A stretch of 64,000 nucleotides of DNA from Clostridia bacterium (GCA_024404145.1 JAKSQK010000004.1:38766-102765); one strand, 5' to 3'; shown: positions 25,993 to 35,759, counted from the first letter of the stretch. Notes: generated by a model from the letters alone, not told the origin. Numbers and translations are program-made.

Positions 25993-27026
25993 CCCCGAAT
26001 AACAGCAATTAAATCTACCGTCATTTTTTCGAGTATCAGGCGGTCATCGGAAGAAAAACTTTTTAGCGCTTTATCGGCATCTGTAATTATACTGAAACTT
26101 TTAAGCAAACTTTGTTTATCGAATTTTTTGAGTTTAGGCAGAGTTTTTGTTAAAACAAATTTTCGGTTTCCATAATCAAAATCTTCTGCAACGGCATTCA
26201 TCGAAACACCTGACTTCTGCGCCTCAAAAAGTCTTAAAATATCTATGTAAACAAACGAAACGGAAGACAAAATCGAAAGCGCTTCAACCCTCATAAAGAA
26301 CAAATCGTCAAGTAGTTTTAATGCCGATTCTATATCCCCCGAAATAATATATGTTGCGAAGTCGTAAAGCGAGGAATCAACCGTTTTCGTACAAACATTA
26401 TCAATTATTTCCCGAGTTATTTTACCCTCTTTAACAAAAGCGCATAGTTTTTCTATTTCGTTTCTTAAAATGTTTATATCGTCGCCAGATTTTTCTATCA
26501 TATATTTTGCATCGGAGTCGCTTAAAATACAACCTCTTTTATTGGCTCCGTTTGATAACATTGCGGCCAGTTTCGGTACCGTTCTATGGTCGAGCAAAAC
26601 CGCTTCTCCGCCCTGCTTTTCGATTAGGGATATCAGTTTTTTTGCTCTGTCGTTTCTTTTGGCATCAAAATCAACCGCATCAAAAACGAGAGCGAAAATG
26701 CAACCGTCTTCAACCTCGGTAATAATAGATTTGAGTTTTTCAAAATCTTTCGCATCGCATTTTGCAAAATCAAAATCGCTAAGCGAAACAAACTTGCTGT
26801 CTGCCATCATAGGATATTGCTTTACCGCATCGTAAACATCCTGCAAATTTGAAGTTGCCTCAAATTTTTGAAGATTAAAGAAAGGGTCGCCGCCACAAGC
26901 AATGGCACTTATTTTTTCGCAGTAGTACTGTTTAAGATAACCGTCGTTTCCGAAAATAAGATACAACTTTTTAAGTTTTTTTGATTTAATCTCGCTTTGT
27001 AAAGTTTCTTCACCGAGTATTGCCAT
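25989..27026 (-). CDS. holA: DNA polymerase III subunit delta
   Basis: A 345-residue clamp-loader delta subunit. Typical elements are KKLYLIFGNDGYLKQYYCEKI near the N-terminus, VSLSDFDFAKCD, NDINILRNEIEKLCAF and the final helices. The start at 27026 (MAILGEETL) has a strong AAGGAGAG ribosome site; an in-frame extension to 27083 lies within comEC and is not family-like. It overlaps comEC by 17 bases; comEC-holA is a common clostridial pair. Confidence 0.92.
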   Translation of the reverse strand: MAILGEETLQSEIKSKKLKKLYLIFGNDGYLKQYYCEKISAIACGGDPFFNLQKFEATSNLQDVYDAVKQYPMMADSKFVSLSDFDFAKCDAKDFEKLKSIITEVEDGCIFALVFDAVDFDAKRNDRAKKLISLIEKQGGEAVLLDHRTVPKLAAMLSNGANKRGCILSDSDAKYMIEKSGDDINILRNEIEKLCAFVKEGKITREIIDNVCTKTVDSSLYDFATYIISGDIESALKLLDDLFFMRVEALSILSSVSFVYIDILRLFEAQKSGVSMNAVAEDFDYGNRKFVLTKTLPKLKKFDKQSLLKSFSIITDADKALKSFSSDDRLILEKMTVDLIAVIRG

Positions 27027-28443
27027 CGGGCTTTGCTCTCCTTTCCGAAAAAATCTTGAAAAAAACCAGCAGTAATATTGCAATTAAAGGGAAAATGCAA
27101 AAATAAGAAGGCACATTAAATGCCGCATATTTAAGACTTCCGAAATAATTGACAACCGAATTTATATACATTGTAATATATTTTATTAAAAGGATTAAGA
27201 CATCCGAAACAACGGGGAAAAATGCCAAAATCAACAAAGCCAAAGAAAGCTGTATCAAAAATGTTGTCGGAGCCGAAATGAATATATTTGTTATTACCGA
27301 AACGGCAGAAAACGATTTGAAGTTATAAATTGCAACGGGCATGGTAAATATGTTTGCAAAAACACTTGCCATTATAAGTGTTACAAACGCTTTAAGCATT
27401 TTGCTTTCGGGCATAACCGCAAACAGTTTGTCGCAGTAAAACGGCATAACATAGATTATGGATATTATTGCAAGTACCGACATTTGAAATGATGCGTTAA
27501 ACAAAGCCATAGGAGAAGCAATTAAAATAATAATTGCCGCAAATGAAATAACGCTTAACACATCGGTATCCCGTTTAACAAGCGGTGCAAAAGCGAATAT
27601 CAAAAACATAAGTCCCGCCCTTAAAATCGAGGGCGTAAATCCGCATAAAGCGGCGATAAAGAAAATAAAAAATCCACTCGCAAAAAATTTCAGATATCTA
27701 TTCTTTATAAATTTGCCCAGAATAAAGAAAATAAATCCGAGGATTACGGTAAGATGAAGTCCCGATACCGCCATAATATGCGAAACTCCCGCTCTTTTAA
27801 CATTTTCGTAGAATCCTTTTTGAAGTTGGCTTTTATCGCCTAAAAGCACTGAAATTACCGTAGAAAAGCAGTTTTTCGGCAAAACATCGGAAAATGTTTT
27901 GGAAATATAACCTCTTATTTTACCGGTATAATAATAAAATCGGTCTTGTCCGTTAAAAGAGGGCGTATCAACAAGCCATAAATTACCGTATTCGCCGTTA
28001 TAAAGCGAATAGTTTTTCTCCTTATGGAACCTAAAAAAATAAACCTTTGCCGTTATTTTTTGTCCGCTGTAAAGGTCGATGCCGTAATAATATAAATTGA
28101 ACTTCGTATCGGATAAAATTCCATTATTACGGTCGGTTTTTACGGTTATATGTTTCGAATTTTCCGAAACGGTTTCATCTGAAACTGCAATTAAACTGAG
28201 GGTGTAATTTTCGCCCGAATATTTAATTGAATTTTCCGTTTTTGTATTTACACCGAAAACGCTTATTATAAGCAGGGAAAAAATAAAAATCGAAATAATG
28301 ATATGGGATAATTTTTCTAAATTCAAGCAACATACGGCACCCATTAAAGCTATAATGCAAAGGAAAAAATAGAACCCGAGATATTTATAGGCAACTAACG
28401 AAAAACAGATTAAAACGGCGGTTAGAAATATAGGTCTTTTCAT
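27010..28443 (-). CDS. comEC: ComEC/Rec2-family competence channel protein, without C-terminal MBL domain
   Basis: A 477-residue polytopic membrane protein. The N-terminal region has two hydrophobic segments and a DUF4131-like OB domain (KITAKVYFFRFHKEKNYSLYNGEYGN); the competence domain follows with HIMAVSGLHLTVILGF and FTPSILRAGLMFLIFAF. ComEC forms the channel for single-stranded DNA uptake. Full-length ComEC is about 750 residues with a C-terminal metallo-beta-lactamase nuclease-like domain, which is absent here. The protein ends cleanly and overlaps holA, so this looks like the natural short form. Confidence 0.9.
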   Translation of the reverse strand: MKRPIFLTAVLICFSLVAYKYLGFYFFLCIIALMGAVCCLNLEKLSHIIISIFIFSLLIISVFGVNTKTENSIKYSGENYTLSLIAVSDETVSENSKHITVKTDRNNGILSDTKFNLYYYGIDLYSGQKITAKVYFFRFHKEKNYSLYNGEYGNLWLVDTPSFNGQDRFYYYTGKIRGYISKTFSDVLPKNCFSTVISVLLGDKSQLQKGFYENVKRAGVSHIMAVSGLHLTVILGFIFFILGKFIKNRYLKFFASGFFIFFIAALCGFTPSILRAGLMFLIFAFAPLVKRDTDVLSVISFAAIIILIASPMALFNASFQMSVLAIISIIYVMPFYCDKLFAVMPESKMLKAFVTLIMASVFANIFTMPVAIYNFKSFSAVSVITNIFISAPTTFLIQLSLALLILAFFPVVSDVLILLIKYITMYINSVVNYFGSLKYAAFNVPSYFCIFPLIAILLLVFFKIFSERRAKPDGNTR

Positions 28444-28452
28444 AGCGCAGGT

Positions 28453-29328
28453 TTACTGTTTTTGCCATTCTTTAAGGTCTTTTAATTCCTCAAAAAAACT
28501 CAAATAACTTTTATGCCTTGTTTTTTCTATTTTGCCTTCATTTAATGCCTCTAATACTGCGCATTCTTTTTCGCAGGTATGCGTACAGTTTACAAAACGG
28601 CAACTGCCCAAATACTTCCTGAATTCCGGAAAACATTCGGCAAGATGAATCTTAAAATCATATTCGCTGTTTTTTGATTCAAATGAAGAAAAGCCCGGCG
28701 TATCGGCAATATATCCGCCCCGTTCGGTTTTATAAAGAACGGTATGGCGGGTTGTATGCCTACCTCGGCCTAATTTTCGGGAAACCTCGCTTGTTTCAAG
28801 TTTTAATCCTGCAAGAGCATTTATAAGACTTGATTTTCCAACACCCGAATTACCGGCAAATGCACATACACTATCGCCGATTTCTTGCTTTAATTCTTCT
28901 ATTCCTATATTTTCGGTTGCAGAAACAGTAAATGTTTTATATCCCGAATTGCGGTATATTTTTTCGAAAATTTCAAAATCTCCCGTATCGCATTTATTGA
29001 AAACAATAATCGGTTCAATATTATAATATTCCGAAACCGCCGTTAAGCGGTCGATAATAAGCGTATCCGGAGCAGGACAGGAATATGAAGAAACGATAAG
29101 TATTTTATCAATATTTGCAATCAAGGGCCTTGATAAGCAGTTTTTTCTTTCTTTGATTTTTTCTATAACACCGTGGCTTTCATCAACTAATGAAAATTCC
29201 GCAAAATCACCGACAACGGGGGAAACTCCCGTTTGACGGAAATTTCCCCTTGCTTTGCATTCAATAATTCTGTTTTTATCTTCAATATAATAAAACGATG
29301 AAATCGCTTTAATAATTCTTCCGACCAT
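28453..29328 (-). CDS. rsgA: ribosome small subunit-dependent GTPase RsgA
   Basis: A 291-residue circularly permuted GTPase that aids late 30S assembly. An N-terminal OB fold (to about 65) is followed by G4 (VFNKCD), G1 (FAGNSGVGKSSLINAL), G3 (DTPGFSSF) and the C-terminal zinc domain (CRFVNCTHTCEKECAV). The motif order G4-G1-G3 is the permutation hallmark. It follows prkC by two bases; prpC-prkC-rsgA is the Bacillus order. Confidence 0.97.
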   Translation of the reverse strand: MVGRIIKAISSFYYIEDKNRIIECKARGNFRQTGVSPVVGDFAEFSLVDESHGVIEKIKERKNCLSRPLIANIDKILIVSSYSCPAPDTLIIDRLTAVSEYYNIEPIIVFNKCDTGDFEIFEKIYRNSGYKTFTVSATENIGIEELKQEIGDSVCAFAGNSGVGKSSLINALAGLKLETSEVSRKLGRGRHTTRHTVLYKTERGGYIADTPGFSSFESKNSEYDFKIHLAECFPEFRKYLGSCRFVNCTHTCEKECAVLEALNEGKIEKTRHKSYLSFFEELKDLKEWQKQ

Positions 29329-29330
29329 AA

Positions 29331-31322
29331 TTATTGCTCTTCAATAACCGGCTTTGCATAATTTTTAACGGTTGTGATTTTGCCGTTCATAACGTCAATT
29401 TTTATATCACGGTAATCAATATAATTATTGCTGTTTGCTTCGCAGAACCTTACAACCGCATAAGCGGATTTATCGCTGAACTTAACATCCTTAAATGTAT
29501 ATGCTTTGGTAAACGCAGAATCAAGTTTTTCGCTTTCGGCAATCATAACGCCGTCGATTGTCCATAAAGACATTGTAAATGCGCCTTCAGAAATATATCC
29601 TTCTTTATAGTCAACCGAAACATTAAGTTTAATGGTACCGTCGCTGACATAGTATTTTACCTCGCTTCCCTTTGCAACCGATTCGGTTTTTGTTGCAGCA
29701 GGTTCTTGCGAAATAACATATCCACTTGCGATATATTCCTTATCTTTCGGGGTAAGCGAACGGGTTTCCGCAACGGGAATAAGTCCCTCATCTTTAATCA
29801 GCTTTTCGGCAGAAGCGGCCTTGATTCCTTTAACATCGGGAACAGAAACAAGTTTTGTTTCGCTTCCGCTGCTTACAAATAAGGTTATCTCCGTTCCCTC
29901 TTTAACGGTTGTAGTGCGCTTGGGGTCGGTACTGATAACAAGACCTTCATCTATATCATCGTCGGCAATTTTCTCAACCTTATATGCAAATCCCTTCGCT
30001 TTCAGCTCGGAAATAGCATAGGTTTCGGTTTTGCCGTAAACATCGGGGACCTTTACCGTTACGGTGCCCTGGCTTACCGTTAGGGTGATTTTGGCGCCCT
30101 CTTTGAGCATTTTGCCTTCTTTTACCGACTGCTCATATACAAGTCCCAATGCAAAATCATCGTTTTGATTATATTCGAAATCAATATCAAAAGTATCATA
30201 AAAATCGCTGTTTTTAACATCGCTTTCGCTCATATTAACAAAATTCGGGCATTTTATTTCTTTACCCGTTTTTGTGAAGAGTTTGGGAACGAAAACAAAA
30301 GCAAGAGCAATTATCGCAACAATTAACGCTGCCGCAATTCCCGTTAAAATCGGTATTGCCGTACTCTTCTCTTCTTCGGTTTTCGGTTTTTCTTCATCAA
30401 CATCAGCAGATGCGGGAGTTGCAGACGAAACATTAGTGCCGACAAATTTTGTCGGAGAATCATCAACAAAATAAGAATATTCAAACAAGGCATCGGGGTC
30501 CTTTTTGAACTGTTCGAGGTCGCATAACATTTCGGCGGCAGACTGATAGCGTTTTTCGGTTATTTTCTGCATCGCATGCATGGTTATCTGTTCAAGACCG
30601 AGCGGAATAGATGGATTTATTTCGGTAGGAAGTTTCGGGTCTCTTTGGAGTTGCATAATGGCAACGCTGACTGCCGACTCGGCTTCAAACGGAAGCTGAC
30701 CCGTTATCATCTCATACAGCATAACACCTACCGAGTAAACATCGGTTTTTTCATCTGTTCTTTCGCCTTTTGCCTGTTCGGGGCTTATATAATGTACCGA
30801 ACCTATTGCTTTATCGGTTATAGTTCTTTGTTCACTTCTTGAAAAACGGGCAATACCGAAATCGGTTACTTTAATTGAACCGTCAGATAAAACCATAATG
30901 TTCTGCGGTTTAACATCTCTGTGAACTATTCCTTTATCATGGGCATGTTGAAGTCCTTTTAATATTTGAATGGTAAATCTTGCAGCATCCATCCAACGCA
31001 AACTGCCCTCATGCTCAATATATTCTTTAAGGGTTATACCGTCGATATATTCCATAACGATATACTGAATTAAATCGCCGAAACTTACATCAAACACCTT
31101 AACGATATTAGGATGAGAAAGCATTGCTATCGCTTTTGATTCGTTCTTAAATCTGCGTACAAACTCATCGTTTGAAACAAATTCATCTTTCAAAATTTTA
31201 ATTGCTACTATACGGTCTTCGACATTGTCGTGGGCTTTATAAACAACAGCCATTCCGCCAACACCGATTATTTCCTGAATTTCGTATCTGCCGTCAAGGC
31301 GTTTGCCAACATATTTATCCAT
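29331..31322 (-). CDS. prkC: PASTA-domain Ser/Thr protein kinase PrkC/Stk1
   Basis: A 663-residue membrane kinase sensing muropeptides or lipid II. The cytoplasmic kinase domain (about 11-275) has GVGGMAVVYKAHD, VAIKIL, the catalytic HRDVKPQNIM and TDFGIARFS; a membrane helix (about 327-350) follows, then three extracellular PASTA repeats and a C-terminal domain of about 100 residues. Such kinases control cell-wall growth, division and spore germination. It lies 17 bases downstream of its partner phosphatase gene. Confidence 0.96.
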   Translation of the reverse strand: MDKYVGKRLDGRYEIQEIIGVGGMAVVYKAHDNVEDRIVAIKILKDEFVSNDEFVRRFKNESKAIAMLSHPNIVKVFDVSFGDLIQYIVMEYIDGITLKEYIEHEGSLRWMDAARFTIQILKGLQHAHDKGIVHRDVKPQNIMVLSDGSIKVTDFGIARFSRSEQRTITDKAIGSVHYISPEQAKGERTDEKTDVYSVGVMLYEMITGQLPFEAESAVSVAIMQLQRDPKLPTEINPSIPLGLEQITMHAMQKITEKRYQSAAEMLCDLEQFKKDPDALFEYSYFVDDSPTKFVGTNVSSATPASADVDEEKPKTEEEKSTAIPILTGIAAALIVAIIALAFVFVPKLFTKTGKEIKCPNFVNMSESDVKNSDFYDTFDIDFEYNQNDDFALGLVYEQSVKEGKMLKEGAKITLTVSQGTVTVKVPDVYGKTETYAISELKAKGFAYKVEKIADDDIDEGLVISTDPKRTTTVKEGTEITLFVSSGSETKLVSVPDVKGIKAASAEKLIKDEGLIPVAETRSLTPKDKEYIASGYVISQEPAATKTESVAKGSEVKYYVSDGTIKLNVSVDYKEGYISEGAFTMSLWTIDGVMIAESEKLDSAFTKAYTFKDVKFSDKSAYAVVRFCEANSNNYIDYRDIKIDVMNGKITTVKNYAKPVIEEQ

Positions 31323-31339
31323 AATCTGTTTCCTTTCAA

Positions 31340-32059
31340 TTACAAAGTTACGGTAATGGCGGTAATATTATCTCCTCCGCCGGCTGAATTTGCTTTTTCT
31401 ATAAGTTTTTGGGTTGTATCTTCTTTGGTACTTATAAGCGAAAAAATTTCGCTTTCATCAACATAATTTGAAAGACCGTCTGTGCAGAGAAGAATTGTAT
31501 CGCCTATATTTATCGGTAACTCGTAACTATCGGGAATAACCGATTCTTCAACACCGAGCGCCCTTGTGATGACATTTTTCTTGGGATGAACTTTCGCTTC
31601 TTCGGGGGTTAGTTTTCCATCTTCGACAAGTGTTTGAACAACCGAATGGTCTTTTGTTATCTGGGATATTTTATCATTTATGAGATATGCTCTGCTATCA
31701 CCTGCATGGCAGATAAATGCAAATCCGTTTCTGATAACGAGAACAACCACCGTTGTTCCCATACCGTTTAACTCCTCATTCTTTTGGGACATATTATAGA
31801 TACTTATGTTTGCCGAAAGAACGGCATTTCTTATAAGTTTCATCAGCGCTTCCCTATTAAGTTTATTTGAATAAGAATTTGAAATATAATCAAAAATCAT
31901 TTTTGTCGCCGTTGTACTTGCAATATTTCCGGCTCTTGCTCCGCCCATACCGTCGCAAACGATGGCAACGGCAGAACCGTCGCTTAAATAGCCGGTAAAA
32001 TATGCGTCCTGATTAGTTTCCCTTTTAAGTCCCTTATCGGTACACGCAAAAATCTGCAT
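31340..32059 (-). CDS. prpC: PP2C-family Ser/Thr phosphatase PrpC/Stp1
   Basis: A 239-residue metal-dependent phosphatase that reverses PrkC phosphorylation. PP2C motifs are TNQDAYF, AIVCDGMGGARAGNIAS, AGDSRAYLI, LLCTDGLSNYVDE and GGGDNITAITVTL. The start at 32059 (MQIFACTDKG) has a GGAGGGAC ribosome site; the frame extending to 32095 lies in rlmN. It overlaps the rlmN stop by one base. Confidence 0.95.
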   Translation of the reverse strand: MQIFACTDKGLKRETNQDAYFTGYLSDGSAVAIVCDGMGGARAGNIASTTATKMIFDYISNSYSNKLNREALMKLIRNAVLSANISIYNMSQKNEELNGMGTTVVVLVIRNGFAFICHAGDSRAYLINDKISQITKDHSVVQTLVEDGKLTPEEAKVHPKKNVITRALGVEESVIPDSYELPINIGDTILLCTDGLSNYVDESEIFSLISTKEDTTQKLIEKANSAGGGDNITAITVTL

Positions 32060-33096
32060 TATAAATGTCCCTCCTTTTTTCTGAGTTGTCCGCAAGAGGC
32101 GTTGATATCGGCGCCGAGAGTTCTCCTAATCGTTGCGTTAACACCTTTTGCCTCCAAATATTTTGCAAATTTCCTTATTGCATCAATATTCGGTTTTTTG
32201 AATGTATTTTCCTTAACCGGATTTGCCGGTATAAGATTTACATGGCACATTATGCCTTCAAGTCTTTTTGCCAACAAATCGGCACATTCCTTTGAATCGT
32301 TTATGCCTTCTATAAGAGCATATTCAAAAGAAATTCTCCTTGTTGTTATTTTTTGATATTCCCTACAAGCATCAAGAAGTTTCTCTATATTCCATTTTTT
32401 GTTTATCGGCATTGTTTTATTTCTGATTTCATCTGACGGCGCATGTAAAGAAACAGACAATGTTATCGGGAGATTTAGTTCGGAGAGTTTTTTAATGCCC
32501 GATACAAGCCCCGATGTTGAGAGCGATATATGTCTTAAACCTATACCTAAACCGTCTTCATGAGTTACAAGTTTCAAAAACCTTTCGGTGTTTTCGAAAT
32601 TATCAAGCGGTTCGCCCATACCCATCATAACAACATTTGAAACCCTAATATTATTGTCTTTGGCTGCCGTTGTGATTTGAGCCAAAATTTCAGATGCCGA
32701 GAGATTTCTCGTTAGCCCGAAAAGACCCGATGCGCAAAATTTACAGCCCATTCGGCAACCGACCTGCGTTGAAACACAAACGGTATATCCGTGTTCATAT
32801 TTCATCAGAACCGACTCAATATACTCTCCGTCATATAATTCATATAGATACTTGACCGTACCGTCAATTTTTGAAACAAGTTTTTTTGCAATTTTAACAT
32901 TCGCAATAAAGCATTCTTCTTCGAGCTTTTGACGAAGTAAAATCGGTATATTCTTCATATCTTCAAAACCGTCTACACCGTTTCGAAGCCATTTAATGAC
33001 CTGCTTTGCTCTATATTTCGGTTCGCCGAACTTTGAAATCAACTCTTCAATTTCAAAATCATAGAGAGAGCAAATATCAATTTTTTTAGGAATAAT
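32059..33096 (-). CDS. rlmN: dual-specificity 23S rRNA/tRNA adenine-C2 methyltransferase RlmN (probable non-AUG start)
   Basis: A radical SAM enzyme methylating A2503 of 23S rRNA and A37 of tRNAs. The cluster motif is GCRMGCKFCASG; MMGMGEPLDNF and the conserved C-terminal cysteine region (GADINASCGQLR) are present. The first standard start in frame is a TTG at 33042, which would delete the conserved N-terminus. Codons upstream to 33096 read IPKKIDICSLYDFEIEELIS and then KFGEPKYRAKQ, matching the family, and follow an AGGTGAT ribosome site; the only initiator candidates there are ATT codons (33096 or 33093). The start given is therefore inferred. Confidence 0.92.
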   Translation of the reverse strand: MIPKKIDICSLYDFEIEELISKFGEPKYRAKQVIKWLRNGVDGFEDMKNIPILLRQKLEEECFIANVKIAKKLVSKIDGTVKYLYELYDGEYIESVLMKYEHGYTVCVSTQVGCRMGCKFCASGLFGLTRNLSASEILAQITTAAKDNNIRVSNVVMMGMGEPLDNFENTERFLKLVTHEDGLGIGLRHISLSTSGLVSGIKKLSELNLPITLSVSLHAPSDEIRNKTMPINKKWNIEKLLDACREYQKITTRRISFEYALIEGINDSKECADLLAKRLEGIMCHVNLIPANPVKENTFKKPNIDAIRKFAKYLEAKGVNATIRRTLGADINASCGQLRKKEGHL

Positions 33097-33097
33097 A

Positions 33098-34384
33098 TCA
33101 CCTGTTCTTTATAAGGATGGCACAGTAAAATCCGTCTGTACCGTCAATATGAGGCATAAATTCATCGTTATATTTTACATCAAAACCACTGTGTTTGTCA
33201 AGAAAAGCCGTTATTTGTCCCCTATTTTCGGCATTTTTCAGGGTGCATGTAGAATATACGAGTTTTCCGCCCGATTTAACATATCGGGAAGCAACATCAA
33301 GTATTTTTGCTTGAATTTCGGTTAGTTTTTCGAATTCTTTTTTTGATACTTCCTTATATTTTATCTCGGGTTTTCTTCTTATAACTCCAAGTCCCGAGCA
33401 AGGAACATCGCATAGAACAACATCAAACATTCCGAGATTTTCGCAAAAAACAGAGGCATCATTTTCTATGGCATTAATATTGGTAATACCAAGTCGCTTT
33501 GCACCGCTTCTTATAAGATTTACCCTATGTTCATATAAATCACAAGCGACGATTTCGCCCGTATTATTCATAAGTTGCGCCATTGTAAACGCTTTTCCGC
33601 CGGGCGCCGAACAGATATCCAAAATCCGCATATTTTCGGTAATGCCGATACTTTCGATAACCTTCTGAGATGCAGAATCTTCGATATGGAAAAGTCCGCT
33701 GTTATAAGTTTTGCTGTTCTTAAAATCAAAGCCCGAAAGAATATCAAGGGCATTGTTTTTGCCGTTATCTTTAACCGTAACACCCTCGCCATTCAAACTA
33801 TCTATCAAAGAAGACTTATCGGTTTTAAGGGTGTTTATTCTTAAAGTTATCGGCGGTCTTTTAAGCGACTGCTCCAAAAGATTTACAGCGGTTTTTGTTC
33901 CGTAATCGTCAATAAAACTGCCTATTATCGAAGGCGGACAGGAATATCTTATGCTAAGAGAGGCGGCATCGTTTCCCTCGGGCAATGAAACAGGTTCTCT
34001 TAAATATGAACGCAAAACACCGTTTACAAAGGAAGCGTTGAACTTTTCTTTTGAAGATTTAACAATATTTACCGACTCGTTAACCGCTGCGCTATCGGGG
34101 ATTTTATCCATAAACATTATTTGATAAATCGCAATTCTGATAGCATTAAGGGTTATCGGTTTAATGCGGGAAACGGGGGTTTTAACATAGTTTGAAATAA
34201 CATAATCTATCGTTAGTTTTCTATCGAGAACACCGTAAACAAGCGCCGTTGCAAGTGCCTTATCTTTTCCGCTTATATTATGATTTGAAAAAGCGGAAGA
34301 AACGGCAATATTTGAATATGCTTTATCTTTTAATACAGCTATTAAAACCTCTATTGCTATTTTTCTCGAAATACTTAAAGTCAT
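33098..34384 (-). CDS. rsmB: 16S rRNA (cytosine-967-C5)-methyltransferase RsmB
   Basis: A 428-residue protein with an N-terminal NusB-like RNA-binding domain (about 1-140) and a C-terminal NOL1/NOP2/SUN methyltransferase: ILDICSAPGGKAFTMAQL, CDLYEHRVNLIRSGAKRLG, LCDVPCSGLGVIRRKPEI and the catalytic VYSTCTLKNAENRGQ. It sits between fmt and rlmN, as in Bacillus, with one base separating it from fmt. Confidence 0.95.
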   Translation of the reverse strand: MTLSISRKIAIEVLIAVLKDKAYSNIAVSSAFSNHNISGKDKALATALVYGVLDRKLTIDYVISNYVKTPVSRIKPITLNAIRIAIYQIMFMDKIPDSAAVNESVNIVKSSKEKFNASFVNGVLRSYLREPVSLPEGNDAASLSIRYSCPPSIIGSFIDDYGTKTAVNLLEQSLKRPPITLRINTLKTDKSSLIDSLNGEGVTVKDNGKNNALDILSGFDFKNSKTYNSGLFHIEDSASQKVIESIGITENMRILDICSAPGGKAFTMAQLMNNTGEIVACDLYEHRVNLIRSGAKRLGITNINAIENDASVFCENLGMFDVVLCDVPCSGLGVIRRKPEIKYKEVSKKEFEKLTEIQAKILDVASRYVKSGGKLVYSTCTLKNAENRGQITAFLDKHSGFDVKYNDEFMPHIDGTDGFYCAILIKNR

Positions 34385-34385
34385 A

Positions 34386-35312
34386 TTATTCTACCTTGGT
34401 TCCGATTTCAATTTTATGGCCGTTAAGCAAAGTTTTTGCCGTCATGGGTTTTGAACCTTCGGGCTGAACGGATATTAGTTCAAGAGCGGTTTTATTTGCG
34501 GCGGATATTACTAATCTGCCATCATTTTCAATAACCGTTCCGTTCTCGAAATTTCCGCCCGTAACAGGTTTTGATGATATAATTTTTACCCTTTTTCCGC
34601 CTAAAACAATATATGCGCACGGCCAAGAATAAAAACCTTTAACCTTGCAAAAAAGAGTTTCGGCATCTTCGTTGAAATCAAGGTGCGCCATTTCCTTTTT
34701 TATTATCGGGGCATAGGTTGCCTCGCTTTCGTTTTGTTTTATTCTTTTTGCGGTTTTGTTTTCAATATTGCCGAGAACTTTAAGCATAGTTTTTGCTGAA
34801 ATATCAGATAACCTTTCAAACAACTCCTCGGCGGTTTCATTTTCGCCTATATCGGTTTCGGAAATTCCTATTATATCTCCGGTATCCATTCCCTCGTCCA
34901 TATACATAATTGTAACACCGGTTTTTTTGTCGCCGCTTACTATCGCCCACTGAATTGGCGAAGCGCCACGGTGCCTCGGGAGAATTGAAGCATGGCCGTT
35001 AATACAGCCGTATTTCGGAAATTCAAGTATCTCTTTCGGCAAAATTTTGCCATAAGCCACAACAACAATAACATCGGGGTCAAGTTCTTTGAGAATTTTC
35101 AGTGCCTCGCCGTCCCTCAGTGTTTTGGGCTGAAAAACGGGAATGTTGTTTTCTATTGCAAAAACCTTGGTAGGCGGTGCGGTTAAAATCTGCTTTCTTC
35201 CGACCGGTTTATCGGGATTTGCAAAAACACCTACAACTTCATGCTTTGATTTAACAAGATATTCGAGGGTTTTAAGAGAATAGTCGGGAGTTCCCATAAA
35301 AACAATACGCAT
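34386..35312 (-). CDS. fmt: methionyl-tRNA formyltransferase
   Basis: A 308-residue enzyme that formylates initiator Met-tRNA. The N-terminal domain starts MRIVFMGTPDYSLKTLE and contains the catalytic region INGHASILPRHRGASPIQWAI and TIMYMDEGMDTGDI; the C-terminal OB-fold tRNA-binding domain (about 205-308) includes FYSWPCAYIV. It follows def by three bases, the usual def-fmt pair. Confidence 0.97.
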   Translation of the reverse strand: MRIVFMGTPDYSLKTLEYLVKSKHEVVGVFANPDKPVGRKQILTAPPTKVFAIENNIPVFQPKTLRDGEALKILKELDPDVIVVVAYGKILPKEILEFPKYGCINGHASILPRHRGASPIQWAIVSGDKKTGVTIMYMDEGMDTGDIIGISETDIGENETAEELFERLSDISAKTMLKVLGNIENKTAKRIKQNESEATYAPIIKKEMAHLDFNEDAETLFCKVKGFYSWPCAYIVLGGKRVKIISSKPVTGGNFENGTVIENDGRLVISAANKTALELISVQPEGSKPMTAKTLLNGHKIEIGTKVE

Positions 35313-35315
35313 AAT

Positions 35316-35759
35316 TTATAATTTTTCCTTTCGGTCAATGAATAAAATACCGTCTAAATGGTCTATTTCATGGCAGAATGCCCTCGCTTTCAGACCCTCA
35401 CCGCTTACAATTATATTATTGCCGTTACGGTCCTGCGCACGAACGGTTACCTTCATCGGTCTTGTTACCGTTTCATAGGTTTTCGGTATTGAAAGACAGC
35501 CCTCATCTCCCGTTTGAGTGCCCTCGCTTTTCTCGATAACGGGATTTATGAGTTCTATGAGCCCATCGCCAACATCAATTATGCAAAACCTTCTGAGTAT
35601 TCCAACCTGCGGAGCCGCAAGACCTACGCCCTCGGCTTCGTACATCGTTTCAGCCATATCATCAAGTATTTGATGCAGTTTTTCATCGAAATTAAGTTGG
35701 GTTCTCGAAACCTTTCTTAAAATATCATCGCCTAATTTTACTATGTTTCTTTTTGCCAT
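35316..35759 (-). CDS. def: peptide deformylase
   Basis: A 147-residue Fe2+/Zn2+ enzyme removing the N-terminal formyl group from nascent proteins. All three motifs are present: GVGLAAPQVG, DEGCLSIP (EGCLS) and FCHEIDHLDG (HExxH). The start at 35759 (MAKRNIVKLGDD) has an AGGTGA ribosome site. It is followed by fmt and preceded by priA. Confidence 0.97.
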   Translation of the reverse strand: MAKRNIVKLGDDILRKVSRTQLNFDEKLHQILDDMAETMYEAEGVGLAAPQVGILRRFCIIDVGDGLIELINPVIEKSEGTQTGDEGCLSIPKTYETVTRPMKVTVRAQDRNGNNIIVSGEGLKARAFCHEIDHLDGILFIDRKEKL

